A stretch of DNA of 64,000 nucleotides from Rhizomys pruinosus (Eukaryota > Chordata > Mammalia > Rodentia > Spalacidae). The notes under the pieces are model-generated. The model was not told the DNA's origin. It ran no database searches and was given only the letters and a program-made list of their open reading frames with translations. The translations under genes were made by a program, and so were the position numbers. Positions 23,634 to 34,129 of this stretch are shown here, piece by piece. Position 1 is the first letter of the stretch; each line of letters opens with the position of its first letter. The stretch is taken from the NCBI GenBank assembly GCA_009823505.1, contig VZQC01001071.1:440271-504270 (forward strand), in the 5' to 3' direction.

Positions 23634-25228
23634 TTTTTTATTTCATTTTTTTATTGAGCTTTTGTGTATTTCATACATCATTTTCCAATTCAGTTCAGGC
23701 ATATTTCCCTTCCCTTCCCCCTACCCACCCCACCCCATCCCAGATCATGCATTTTGCCATAACTTTCCTCTCTTTCCTTTTTTTTTTTTTTTCATTTTTT
23801 AAACAATAAGTGATAATTTATGAGTTACAAGCATCCTTCATGTAAAACCAATTTGCAAGCAGGTTGTGCCCAAACCACACAGCCATGGGTCCCACCATCC
23901 AGCGGGGGGGGGGGGGGGCTTGTATGTTCAATCAAGTTGATCAAATAGTGTCCAGACTATATGCTGTAGTTTCATCCCAGTTCACCCTCACCAATCGCAG
24001 CCCTTACATTCTCTACCATGCCCCCTCTCCGCAGATTGTTCCCTAGGCTTAGAAAAGGGCACAGGTGGATGAGAAGCAAAACAGTCTACTTGCTCTGGAG
24101 CTGTTGTCTTGGACTCTGGTCAATTCTGGCTCTTTCCTTTCATGGGCTGAGAGTTTATCCAGGAATAACCTTTCAATCCTACTAATGAAGCACAAGCAAT
24201 TAGATATATAGGTATTAAACAGTACTAATTGTTATGATAGGTTACTTTGGTATAGACACAGATGTTTGGATGGTAATGAATCCATGAATTACATTTTTTT
24301 CTGTTACATATGACAGGGTCTTACTGTGGCTTAAAAACATCTCTAACTGTTAGAGGATGTAAGCTTGTGGCATCATCCATGCGTTATTCCTCCAAGGAGA
24401 GAGCTAATAGCCAATTAGATTTGGATATACAGGCATATGACTGCTTCTGCTTGCACAGTATTTCCAGGCAGCTGAGGTGTAGCTGGTGCTGACAGAGGAT
24501 CATTGCTTGACTCAAGGAGACCTATATTTGCTTTTAGTGTTTAGTGGCCTTTGGTACACTCTCTGGCATTCCAGAAACCACGTACACTTGCAATTGTGGT
24601 CTCAATACATCTTTTCCCATGTTAACGTCAGGTATTCGACAGCATGGCCTTATCGCCTCCTCTTCTTGCAGGTAACCCAGTTTAGAGGCAAGGAGCTTTA
24701 CCTTTTGTGGGGGGCTTGGATCCCCTGGCCAACCATCTCCTTGGTGATAGAATAATCCATTTGCTGATGTCAGCAGCTCCTGTATTAATATATCTTGCTT
24801 AAGTTGTACATACTTAAGGAGACTTTATTATTATATTTGGTTCTTGATAGAGAATAATTCTTGTCACATTTCCTATGGCTATTAGTCCATTAAAGAAGGC
24901 AGTTTACCGGTTTTATAAGAAATTACCTCCTCCATAAGAGTTGGCCCCAATTTACATTGGAGAATGACCTCATCATCATCATATTCTCTCCTTGTTCTAC
25001 CTGGGGGGGGGGTAAGAAAGCTCTCTCGTAAAATGAAACCTTTTTGCGGCAACCTAGAAGGTCAGTTTCATTAGAACTCATTATAATAGTTGTTACAAAG
25101 TAGGATCCACAGAGGAGTTTGATGTCTGTAGCAATCTGAGGGCCTTTCTTCCTTTCTTTTCCTTTTTTTTTTTTTTTTTTTTATTTTGCCTTTCTGCGAA
25201 GAAGATTTTTTTTTAATTTTATTTTTAA
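23634..25228 (-). mobile_element. Chimeric retroposon: L1 3' tail plus non-L1 body (copy 1)
   Basis: Low-coordinate end (23634-23780) is an L1 3' tail nearly identical to that at 49735-49865: TATTGAGCTTTTGTGTATTTC, CCAATTCAGTTCAGGC, CCCAGATCATGCATTTTGCC. At about 23790 it switches to about 1.2 kb unlike any other L1 sequence in the window, from CAATAAGTGATAATTTATGAG. A G-run lies at 23903-23918. The same order and the same junction recur at 62764-64000, so this is a repeat family and not a chance neighbour. It interrupts an older L1. Open frames are not preserved between copies. Body 25000-25228 is less certain and T-rich. Alternatives: an L1 subfamily with captured 3' UTR, or an ERV fragment mobilised by L1. 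Confidence 0.6.
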
Positions 25229-25428
25229 GGGATCTCAATACAATGACACAGTTGTTTGCAGATAGCATTGACGTCACTCATTATGTCATACAATCAGGTA
25301 ATTGGTACATTTTGCAAGTATCTATGTCCAAATTTTGAACAACCCAAGGTTCCCATAGACCAGTTGGAGAAGCTTGTATGCACAGACATGTTGCTCAATC
25401 AGGAGTCCAGACTATATTCCTGTAGTCT
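25229..25428 (-). repeat. Diverged third copy of the chimeric element's proximal body
   Basis: AATTGGTACATTTTGCAAG, CCCAAGGTTCCCATAGACC and TCCAGACTATATTCCTGTAG align in order with 23845-23965 and 62970-63095 (CAATTTGCAAGC, CCATGGGTCCCACC, TCCAGACTATATGCTGTAG). The match lacks the G-run and is clearly older. It ends exactly where L1 ORF2 resumes. A CRE-like TGACGTCA lies at 25269-25276. Confidence 0.45.
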
Positions 25429-25915
25429 TAAGGTGTTTCTCAGCCATCTCTAATTCCTCACTTGTGAAGTCTGTTCAGCACTTTGCTCCATCTATTGAGT
25501 GGGCCATTTGTTTTCTTTCTTCTTTCTTTTTTGAGTAGTTTATATATTCTGGAATCAATGCTTTGTCAGATGTTTCTGTGGTGAAGCTTTCCTCCCACTC
25601 TGTGGGATTTCTCTTCACTTCCTTGATTGTTTCTTTTGATGTACAGAAGCTTTTTAGTTTAATGAGGTCCCATTTATCAATTGTTGACCTTAATTCTTGT
25701 GCAGCTGCTGTCTGATTTAGGAAGTCTTTTCCTACACCTCTGTCTTGTAGTCTGCTGCCAACTTTTTCTTCTATCACCTTCAGAGTTTGGGGTTTCACGT
25801 TGAGGTCTTTAATCCATCTGGAGTTGACTTTTGTACAGGGTGAGAGGTAGGTTATTTTCTTTATATTCTTATACTTTTTTATTATGTTTTTAGTAGTGAC
25901 AAAATTCACAATAAC
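25429..25915 (-). pseudogene. L1 ORF2 fragment (right part of the split L1)
   Basis: The minus-strand frame at 25475-25909 reads as the ORF2p region downstream of the RT core, with IDKWDLIKLKSFCTSKET and a [16 protein letters not shown] stretch (here KVNSRWIKDLNVKP) recognisable from L1 ORF2. 144 codons remain open, but it is flanked by truncation at about 25900 and the insertion at 25428. Non-functional. Confidence 0.9.
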
Positions 25916-25921
25916 AAAATT

Positions 25922-26140
25922 TTAAGTTTTATTTTTATTTATTTGCATGTATACATTTTATGTGTATGCCATATATGTGTGGGTGCCTAGAGAGGCCAGA
26001 GAAGGACATTGGATCCTCTACCCTGGAGTTACTGCTAAATTATGAGCCAGCTGACAGGAATACTAGAAACAAAACTCAGGTCCTCTGGAAAAGTAGCAAA
26101 CAAGCACTCATAAATGTTGAGCTGTCTCTCGAACCCCTCC
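25922..26140 (-). mobile_element. B3 SINE
   Basis: TTTATTTGCATGTATACATTTTATG lead, GAGAGGCCAGAGAAGGACAT, GGATCCTCTACCCTGGAGTTAC, TGAGCTGTCTCTCGAACCCC head complement. Confidence 0.8.
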
Positions 26141-26374
26141 AATAATACATTTTTGTCTGTATACAATTTTTGGTGTTTCCCAAGATTTTATTGTGATATT
26201 TTCTAAAGTTTCTGGTTGTATTCCTCAGAGTTCTCACTATTTTAACCAAACAATTTTTAATTGTATATTAACTAATTTTAGGTGGTTTAAAACTTTTCTA
26301 GCAAAAGTATATTTCTAACTTTACTGGATAAAAGTAAAGAAAAAAAAGATTCTTGTAAAATCTCTACTTGAAAT

Positions 26375-26515
26375 TTTGCACTCACATGGCAACTAACAAC
26401 TGTCCATTACTCTAGTTCCAGGGGAATCTGCTGCTCTCTTCTGACCTGCACTGGCATTGCATGGCATGGGTACACATATCTGTGGACACTCATACACATA
26501 AAAATAAAAAATAAT
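26375..26515 (+). mobile_element. B2/B3 3' body fragment
   Basis: CACATGGCAACTAACAACTG, CTAGTTCCAGGGGAATCTGC, GCACTGGCATTGCATGGC and CATAAAAATAAAAAATAA; the head is missing. Confidence 0.75.
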
Positions 26516-26887
26516 AAACAAAATAGTTTTTAAAAATTTTAAGGTCAAATGATTTTAGTGTTTCAAATGTATTAGTGTTTTTCATTTGATACAGGAGGTT
26601 TTAATAAAAATTTTGTTCCATCGTTCAAATTTTGATGGCCTTGTTTATTTTGCTTATTTTTGTTTACAAGTCTCATATTTTAAATGTTTTAATCCAAAAA
26701 TTAATTATCCTAGCAAACATGATCCTACTGTCTACTAAGTTTTTCAGATAGCCTTCCAGCTTCCCTGCTTCCCTTCTCCTTTCATATACTCTTGTTCTTT
26801 ACCCTGGGTGGGAGACAGAGTAACACCACAGCAGTAACCAGTGAGAATAACTCAGACTGGTTCTTTTGGGCTACAATATTTAGTTTC

Positions 26888-26931
26888 CATTTAACATACA
26901 TTTTATATTACCTTTATTTATTGTGGTGTGT

Positions 26932-26969
<38 letters not shown>

Positions 26970-27080
26970 GTCAGAGAACTACGAGTGGAAGTCAATTCTC
27001 TCCATCATGTGGGTTGTAGGGATCAAACCTAGGTTGGTAAGTTTGATGGCAAACACTTTCCTGCTGAGCCATCTCAGGAA
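26888..27080 (-). mobile_element. B3-type SINE with (TG)n
   Basis: A (TG)n run at 26921-26968 leads into AGGTCAGAGAACTACGAGTG, CATCATGTGGGTTGTAGGGATC and CTGCTGAGCCATCTCAGG, an antisense B3/B4-type body. The CVCVCV frames are repeat translations. Confidence 0.7.
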
Positions 27081-27290
27081 TGTTAATGTCCATTTGAAAC
27101 AAACTCTTTTTTTTTGTAACAATTCAATTTATTAACCTCTTTTAAGTTTCCCTTCTATCCTTTCCCAATCTGTACTACAGGATACAGAGAATTCACATTA
27201 CAGGTACCTACATGACCAGCTATATTGCACTTCTCTAACATAAAGCACTCCAATTTAAATGGGCTATATAAAAAAATAAGAATAATTGAG

Positions 27291-27440
27291 TGGCCAGGCA
27301 TGGTAGTGCATGCCTTTAATCCTAGCACTTGGGAAGCAGAGTTCAAGTCCAGCCTGGTCTACATAGCAAATTCCAGGAGAGCTGGGGCTACTGGGAGACC
27401 CTGCTTCAAAAAGGTCAAAAAATTAGAAAAAAAAAAAAGA
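27291..27440 (+). mobile_element. B1 SINE, partly deleted
   Basis: GGCCAGGCATGGTAGTGC, CCTTTAATCCTAGCACTTGG, CAGCCTGGTCTACATAGC and an A-rich tail; about 20 bases are missing after AAGCAGAG. Confidence 0.9.
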
Positions 27441-27511
27441 ATAAATGAAAAAATTGTAAATGATTTCCTCCCTTGGAAGTCATTTATGCTGGTCTGTAGT
27501 AGAAATCCAAC

Positions 27512-27800
27512 TGTAGGGGTGAGTAAATGGCTCCAGGGTAAAGTGCGTATTGTGCAAACATGAAGACCTGAGTTTGCATCCCCAGCTCCGCCCCCCTCAA
27601 AAGATGGGCATGGCAGTGCATGCTGTACCTCAGTGCCAACAAGGCTAGCCAAGAAAGCAAGCTCCAGGTACAGTGAAAAACCTGTCTCAAAAAAGAAGGT
27701 GAAGAACAATACAGGAAGAATCATAAATGCAAGCTCTGGCCTCCATGTGCGCTCACATGGATAAGCACATTTGTACACACAAGTGTACACACACACAAAC
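27512..27800 (+). mobile_element. B4 SINE
   Basis: ID-like start (GTAGGGGTGAGTAAATGGC, TGAAGACCTGAGTTTGC), B1-like middle (GGGCATGGCAGTGCATGC, CTGTCTCAAAAAAG), and CTCTGGCCTCCATGTGC..ACACACACAC end. Together this is the ID-B1 fusion that defines B4. Confidence 0.8.
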
Positions 27801-27829
27801 TATGCACAAATCCAACTGTATTTTGCAAG

Positions 27830-29180
27830 ACTGAATTTGAAAAAACAATTCATTCAAATCATAAAAAGCCAACAATATCAGATATATTTATGTCCAAACA
27901 AAAATTTCAGTTTTTAAAAATATTGCAATATAGCTTTAAACTCCAAGCATCTCTCTGTGTGCTGGGAATGATGTGCTAAGCTCCAACATTACTCAATAAT
28001 TCTACACTTTCACACAAACTAAACAGAAATTCTTGTTGCTTCGAACTTGTGTTGACCTACAAAGTTTCTGTAATTTGGGTAGCAGTAAGAGTTGTTAGAT
28101 TCTGAAGACAGCTTATGTTTAATTTAAAGTAAAGTACTTAAACTGATCATAATGAGGTATGACAACCATATTGACTAATCTACACAGAAGAAGATGTCAT
28201 TGCAATAGTAATGGGATGAGCTACCCAATTAATTAGCAGAAAATTGGACAGATTGCTTTGGCAGTTTTCCAAGAGAGAAAGCCCTTCTGGTGTTTGCCTC
28301 TGAAGAGAAGGGAAACCAATTTCCTTTACCACCTTGGGTACCAAAATTTTCTACTTTTTTAATTCTGAAGTTTTACATTCCAGAATATCATCAGTGCTCA
28401 AAGCAGAATTTCAATAACCCAAGATGTTTCTAGGGAAGATTGTGACTTTTGTCACCTGTGAGCACAGTGATTAGCTGGGAAGCTCTTCCAGTGTTTCCTC
28501 TGCCTTTTAATAATGGAAATACTAGAACCTTGCAATGTATAAATTATTTGCCTTTATAACTCATTCGGTTCCTATATCAGTATCCAAGATGTTATTGTCT
28601 CTATTTATAGTAGTGAAATCCAAGTTCAACAATGTCAAACATTCTGCCTGTGCCAAAGCAAGTAGACAACCACAAGCCTGAGGGCAGGACAGTCTCTACC
28701 TTAAGATCATGGCCAGCTAGGAACATAGATCTTAACATAAGACCTTCCTGTTAGTTCCACAGATGCACCTGCCTCTTCAATGTTCTGGAATAGAGCAGTA
28801 GAGAATTTGTCCATGAAAAATGTTGACCTTTCCCTAAGTTCGCTTTCTTATTTTACTGCCTGAACTTGTATTCAGAGAAAATAGAGCCAATAGATTTCAC
28901 ATAAATGTCTTTTTGAGGTAGCAAAATAACAATGAAATATTCTTCCTCTTCAGTTTAGAGTATATTGGTGCAAGGTACATAAATGATCCTATGATAAACT
29001 GTATTGCCAGTTGGGTAGCAAACCTGACCCTCTCTGTTTTATCTGAAAATAGCACCAAGTCTTATTTAGTTTGGAAAATTTGAAACTTATGTCACAAGTT
29101 TTGCATTTTTGTTCTTGATGCTTGATATGCCACTTTCACTTACAGTTTTTTGTTTTGTTTTCTTGTTTTTTATTTGTATG
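27830..29180. other. Repeat-poor unique sequence
   Basis: No SINE or L1 seen. Motif-rich AT sequence around 28150-28300 (CCCAATTAATTAGCAG homeodomain-type core) could be regulatory. No exon found. Confidence 0.35.
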
Positions 29181-29181
29181 T

Positions 29182-29328
29182 TTTTTGAGATAGGGTCACC
29201 CTATGGTTCTAGCTGGCCTGGAACTTGCTGTGTAGACCAGGCTGGTCTCAATCTCACAGATATCCACCTACCTCTGCCTCTGCCTCCCAAATGTTGACAT
29301 TAAAGGTGTGTACCCCCACATCCAGCCA
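29182..29328 (-). mobile_element. B1 SINE
   Basis: TTTTTTGAGATAGGGTCACC, GTAGACCAGGCTGGTCTC, CTCCCAAATGTTGACATTAAAGG. Antisense B1 with normal length. Confidence 0.9.
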
Positions 29329-29559
29329 CTTAACTTTCTTTAATCGCATTCTTGTTATCACATTTTTTAAATCACCAACAACAATAGCAAAAGAAATAAT
29401 ACTACCACAAGTATTCCCCAAAGTCCATTATTTTGTTTAGTTTATTGACATCTATTCAGCACAATAATGTGTCAAAATTCTGAATTTCACTACATGAGAT
29501 AGATTGATTTCTTAAGTAGTTTTTGGAAGAGGACTTGAGATGTCAGTAGCAAAGTGGTT

Positions 29560-29890
29560 CTCTCCATCACCAGAGGAAGCTAATCAGGGAAGCACGCCTG
29601 TGGACAGCATACACATTAATCTCTGCCTGGATGGCCAAGCTGTTATGAGGTGTGACTAATCGCATCATTGTGACTCATCTAGGGCTGTAATAACATGCTC
29701 AACAATGACATCAGTGGTTACAGGAAATGGATGTTGCATGTTCAGCCAGAACGTCTGCAAAACCATGCATGACACAGAGACGGTTTGCAGTGAATCCAGC
29801 CTGCTTCCTGACAATAATAGCACATCTGCCATGACCCATCCTCAGTATCCACTGGAGACTGTCACAAGCCGTCATCATAGGGCAATTTCA
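29560..29890. promoter_or_regulatory. Possible conserved regulatory block with AP-1 and CRE-like sites
   Basis: A repeat-free stretch of higher complexity carrying a perfect AP-1 site (TGACTCA, 29671-29677) and a CRE-like TGACATCA (29706-29713) within about 45 bases. A 64-codon frame from 29705 lacks splice-site framing or a known domain. Regulatory role is inference only. Confidence 0.25.
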
Positions 29891-30099
29891 GACCCATAAG
29901 TTGTTTTAACAATTTATTTCTCAAAACCTGACTTCCGGGACCAGTTGTAGCATAGTCTAGAAATTTGTTTTTAAATGGAAGAAAGGGGGAAAAGTGTCCT
30001 TGTAATATATTTGAGTTCAATATTGATTCTTCATAAACTTTTACTATTTGCAACTGATTTTTCCAACATTTTCTTTTAGAAAAGGCATACCATTAATTC

Positions 30100-30555
30100 T
30101 TTCTTTAAAAATAAGTTTTATTTTTGAGAATCTCATGCATGTATATAATGAAATATGATCATATCCACCTCAATTCCCCAGTTCGATTTGCTTCCATCCC
30201 TTCAACATGCCCCATCCCAACTCATACCTTCTTTTTTTCATAACGCACAAAGTCTGCTTAGTGCTGCTCATATAGTAATGGGATGGGGGGGGCAACCACT
30301 GAAGCAGGGGAACCCTACCTGAAGCCAAATCTTCTAAAGAGAATGAGCATCCCTCCCCCAGCAGCTATCAAGTGCCAGCAGCTCCTCGTAGGAATGGGGC
30401 CTGGAGAGCCCCTCCACCATCTCTGCCAGGATATTGGCTGGCTTGCTCTTGAGCAGGTGACCACAGCTGCTGAGAGCTCATGTGCAGAAGCTAGCATGAC
30501 TATGAATACTCTGGTTTTCCAGTCAATTATCTTCTAACAGATAATTAGCAGAATA
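30100..30555 (-). mobile_element. L1 (Lx-type) 3' UTR
   Basis: TTTTGAGAATCTCATGCATG, CCCCATCCCAACTCATACC, TAGTGCTGCTCATATAG, GCAGCTATCAAGTGCCAGCAGC, GACCACAGCTGCTGAGAGC, in the order of the Lx 3' UTR as I recall it. The 84-residue frame inside is not a gene. Confidence 0.65.
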
Positions 30556-30736
30556 GAAAGAACAAACTGGCAGCACCACTCAGAACCCTCAGGGCCGGTG
30601 ATGACTTAGTTTCTAAGTTTATAGTTTCCAGGAAAAGATAGCACAGGCCTTCAACTAGAAGGCTCAGCTCTCTTACTACTTTAAAATTTAATGAAACAAA
30701 AAGTTTCATTCAAAAGAATTTTTATGTATTTTTTTT

Positions 30737-31030
30737 CTAAACTGGGAAATCTTTTTTTTTTAAAGATTTTTTTTTTTAATTTTTTATTTATTTCTGTATG
30801 TGTATCAATGTACTGTCTGCATGCAGGTCTGTGCACCCGTGTCGTGCAACGCCGCGGAGGTCAGAAGAGGGTCTCGGATTCCCCTGGAGCTGGAGTACTC
30901 CTGGAACTGGAGTTTCAGACGGCTCTCGGCCGCCATGTGGGTGCTGGGGATCGAACTCGGGTCCTCTGCAAGAGCGGTCGGCGCTCTTAACCGCTAGGCC
31001 ATCTCTCCAGCCCTAAACTGGGAAATCTTT
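30737..31030 (-). mobile_element. Young B2-like SINE with 18 bp TSD
   Basis: SINE body 30755-31012, with CTAAACTGGGAAATCTTT at 30737-30754 and 31013-31030, a perfect 18-base duplication. CpGs are largely intact (GCCGCGGAGG, GGTCGGCGC). The three 65-99-residue plus-strand frames are antisense SINE translations. Confidence 0.96.
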
Positions 31031-31439
31031 AAGAAGCAAGAACATGGTATACATTTTTAAAATATTTTTAAGTTTGACATTTTAAAATATAGCTTACAAA
31101 GCATTTTAAATTTTAAAGAGCCAATGTTTTAAGTTTTACAAGCAGGTAAAATGGAAGAAGCATCCAGTAAAATGTGTTTCAGAAGAACAAAAGCTGAATG
31201 TGTCCATCACACATCTGGCATGGAAAGTTTAGCTAGCACTGTGAATGAGAATTTACTAGAATTTTCTGGTTGCAAAAAAGAGAAGGCGAACCAATGGGTA
31301 ACACTTCCATTTTCTTATCTTGTTTTCAAAAAGATTGCATAAGTTTTTCTGGAGAAATAATTATTTCCTGTACATAAATACTACTAGCTTTGATGACTAT
31401 TCAAATGTTAATTGAAATATTTTCATATGAACATTGATT

Positions 31440-31458
31440 ATATATATATATATATATT
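31440..31458. repeat. (TA)n microsatellite
   Basis: Perfect TATATATA run just upstream of the candidate exons. Confidence 0.9.
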
Positions 31459-31507
31459 AGAGAAATGAAAATTGATGAAATCATTCTGCTGTGTAAACTA
31501 TTTCTAG

Positions 31508-31574
31508 TCCGAACAATGCTGAGACTAGCTGTAACCTGTCCAGTGCTGCTCTGTCTCCTCTTGGTGATGCAGAG
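31508..31574 (+). CDS. Candidate internal coding exon A (67 nt)
   Basis: Preceded by AAACTATTTCTAG (AG acceptor with a weak pyrimidine tract) and followed by CAGAG|GTGAGC, a near-consensus donor. One frame is fully open: after one leading base it reads PNNAETSC...SPLGDAE (22 codons). The exon thus begins with the last base of a codon and ends on a codon boundary, which matches the phase of exon B only 47 bases downstream. Sits in about 950 bases free of SINE/L1 apart from a short TA run. I do not recognise the protein. It could be a chance ORF; the paired phase, donor and serine/asparagine-rich composition argue against that. Confidence 0.4.
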
Positions 31575-31621
31575 GTGAGCTGCACTTTATTTTCATCACT
31601 GTTTCTAATTTTATTTTTCAG

Positions 31622-31672
31622 AATGAAAAATCCCCAGGGCGATCTGCAAGTCGATCAAGTAACATATCAAAA
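31622..31672 (+). CDS. Candidate internal coding exon B (51 nt, 17 codons)
   Basis: Strong acceptor: GTTTCTAATTTTATTTTTCAG, with a long pyrimidine tract and CTAAT branch-like motif. Donor is AAAA|GTAGGT. The phase-0 frame reads NEKSPGRSASRSSNISK, a basic Ser/Arg-rich peptide with RSAS and SRSS motifs of the kind phosphorylated by basophilic kinases. Its length of 51 is divisible by three, so it could be a cassette microexon. The intron to exon A would be 47 nt, at the lower limit for mammals, so A and B may instead be alternatives. Host gene not recognised; if real it is on the plus strand and the window is intronic. Confidence 0.45.
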
Positions 31673-31973
31673 GTAGGTGAAATCTACTCATGTTTATTTT
31701 CTTTGATTTCTACATTTCACGAGTTGGATAAATATTTATGATACTTAACTGATCATTACTAGCTATAAGAAATACTCAAATGTGACTCCTTAATGTTTTG
31801 AACTACTTCAAGCTTTTACTGTTTTAAACATCATGCTTTCCCACAATAAGTCCCCTTTTCCACTTGGTTCTGAATACAAAAGTTAATTTATTACTTTCAG
31901 AGATTTTCATGAAAAATGTGTCCTTTTTATCACCATAGAGATAACATACTCTTAATGAAAACTATATCAACAT

Positions 31974-32119
31974 CCAGGCTTGATGGTGCACACTTCTAAT
32001 CTTTTAATTGTAGTACTCAGAAGGCAGGTGCAGGCAGATTTCTAAGATACTAAGGCCAGGCTGGTCTACATGGCAAATCCTAGGCAAGCTGGGGCTAGAG
32101 GGAGACCTCCTCTCAAAAA

Positions 32120-32166
<47 letters not shown>
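31974..32166 (+). mobile_element. B1 SINE with (AAAT)n tail
   Basis: CATCCAGGCTTGATGGTGC start, about 20 extra bases after CTTCTAATC, GGCCAGGCTGGTCTACATGG, then (AAATA/AAAT)n at 32118-32166. Confidence 0.85.
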
Positions 32167-32167
<1 letters not shown>

Positions 32168-32169
32168 AA

Positions 32170-32637
32170 ACCTACATCAGCAGTCATGTACAATTTCCAT
32201 AAGTTTAATTTTTCAGAAATTTGGGTTCACCTTGCTGTAACTTATACATATATTTTTCCTTAGGTAAGTTTTATAAATCAGTTTAGTAAAAATTTTAGAT
32301 TGGTCATATTCGGGTTTTGGATTCTATGAATGAAAGTCAATGTACTCCCTAAACATCTATAAATATAAGCCAGACATAAAGTAACAAAATGAATATGGGT
32401 TATGAAAGATAGTCTAAAATTTTTACTGGCCAGAAACCACAAACTTTGTGGGCCAGTCTTTAAAATGTGGCACCATGCAATGGTTTGAGAAGTGAGATGT
32501 AATTCATGTCCATTTATCAAAATGTGGAATTCTAATTTTCAAGAGTATTATCAGGACCAAGATGGATTTACTGTGGATGGAAATTCCACTTCAGGGTCTT
32601 TCATTGTCCAAGGCCCTTCCACATTCCCAACCTTACT
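32170..32637. other. Unique AT-rich sequence
   Basis: No exon or repeat recognised. Confidence 0.35.
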
Positions 32638-32857
32638 TTTTATTTATTTTTATTTTATGTGTATGAGTGTATTGCCTACATGTATGTAAGTGCACCCATG
32701 TCATGCAATGCCTGCAGAGGGCAGAAGAGGGTATTGGATCCCCTGTAACTGCAGTTTCAAATGGTTGTTAGCCACCATGTGGGTGCTGATAATTGAACCT
32801 GGGTCCTCTGCAAGACCAGCCGGTGCTCTTAATCACTGATCCATCACTCCAGCTGCC
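32638..32857 (-). mobile_element. B2/B3 SINE
   Basis: TTTTATGTGTATGAGTGTATTG, AGGGCAGAAGAGGGTATTGG, GTTAGCCACCATGTGGGTGC and the CACTGATCCATCACTCCAGC head complement. Fewer CpGs than the young group. Confidence 0.9.
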
Positions 32858-33379
32858 CCACCACCAACAACTTACCTTTGTATTAGTAATTTTAAATACC
32901 TACTGGACCTTCAGATTAGTAACAAACTTTAGGCATTATAAAAACCACATCAACTTACCACTTAGAGAAATATTTTTCTGTTTAGTTTTTGGAAACACAA
33001 AGAAACCCTTTATTACTTATTGAGAATTAGGAGTTTCCAGAGTATTAGTATTATTATCTTACAATGGGTTCTTGAGCCCCCGTCTTACAGATAGGTATCA
33101 TGTCCACACATACTGAATGATTTCAGGATCATAATAACCCTGAGCTTAACAAACCTAATGTTTTTGACACATAGTAGGCATGCCTGCCCATTCCTCTCTA
33201 AGGAGGTCGTAACTCTAGACTACAGTGCTTCCAACTACACAGGCATCCTTTGAAAGATAACCCACTCAGTATGTTTGCCTCCACGACATGCAGGAACACA
33301 AGAGACCTACATATTTAGTACTTGTACAGCTCGGATAACAAATGCCACCCAAGGCCCAGGTGTCACTGACATGGTTCTC

Positions 33380-33665
33380 CTGCAGGAATCACTGTTTCAG
33401 TGGCAGTACTTTTAAAAGGTGGAACTTAGTGACAAATTCTTACACCATGTGCAGCCCTTGAAGGAGATTTTTGGAGCCCACACCTGTCCTTGCTCCCTTG
33501 CTCCTTGGCAACAAGTTACATGGCTTGGCTCCACTGCCTACTCTCATTACGGTGTGTTCCCCCTGCCCTGCCCCACCAGAGATCTAAAAGCAATAGACTT
33601 TCCTAGTCATGGACCACAACCTCCAAAACTTGTGATCCTAGATATTCTTTTCTCTTGACAACATA
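33380..33665 (+). mobile_element. Old interspersed repeat, DNA-transposon or MaLR-like
   Basis: TTTTAAAAGGTGGAACTTAG, CCATGTGCAGCCCTTG, AGATCTAAAAGCAATAGAC and ATGGACCACAACCTCCAAAAC resemble a recurrent mammalian medium-reiterated layout. Class not resolved by eye. Confidence 0.3.
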
Positions 33666-34129
33666 ATTATCTCCAGTACTTGTAATGGAAATGAAAATCT
33701 GATCATGCATTACTGAACAGTTCTAATTACATTAAACTCTAAATCCCTCCATAGTTGCAAGGTGACATGGCCTCCTGGTTGAGAACAAGGGTGAGATGTT
33801 GAGTTGAAGTCTCTGCTTTGTCATTTCCTACTTGTGTGAGCCTGAGACACTCACCTAAACTCCATAAGACACACATGGCCCCTCTGTGACATGGGGTTAC
33901 AGTATCATTTTCCCGAAGGATTTCTTTTATTTTAGCAAACCACTTAACGCCTATCACAGAGCAAAGAGCCTGCCCACAGCCACAGAACACTGTCATCTTT
34001 CTGAAGAGAGGAATGATGAGTTAGTTACAACTTGGGAGACACTTATAACAGTTAGGTGGAATTATGACCTTGCCATTGTTTGCAATTGACATTTAAGCAT
34101 AACATAAGGAGAGGCTATTTATTGGGTGT

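Noticed and set aside
23482..23802. 106-residue hydrophobic plus-strand frame that looks like a membrane protein
   Set aside because: Antisense of an L1 poly-A and 3' UTR region; T-rich DNA yields Phe/Leu runs.
25269..25276. Second perfect TGACGTCA as regulatory site
   Set aside because: Lies inside a diverged repeat copy, so chance or repeat origin is the simpler reading.
25475..25909. 144-codon minus-strand gene
   Set aside because: Diagnostic L1 ORF2p text, truncated on both sides.
31880..31940. A further exon after the TTACTTTCAG acceptor-like site
   Set aside because: No acceptable donor follows and no frame consistent with the exon pair upstream.
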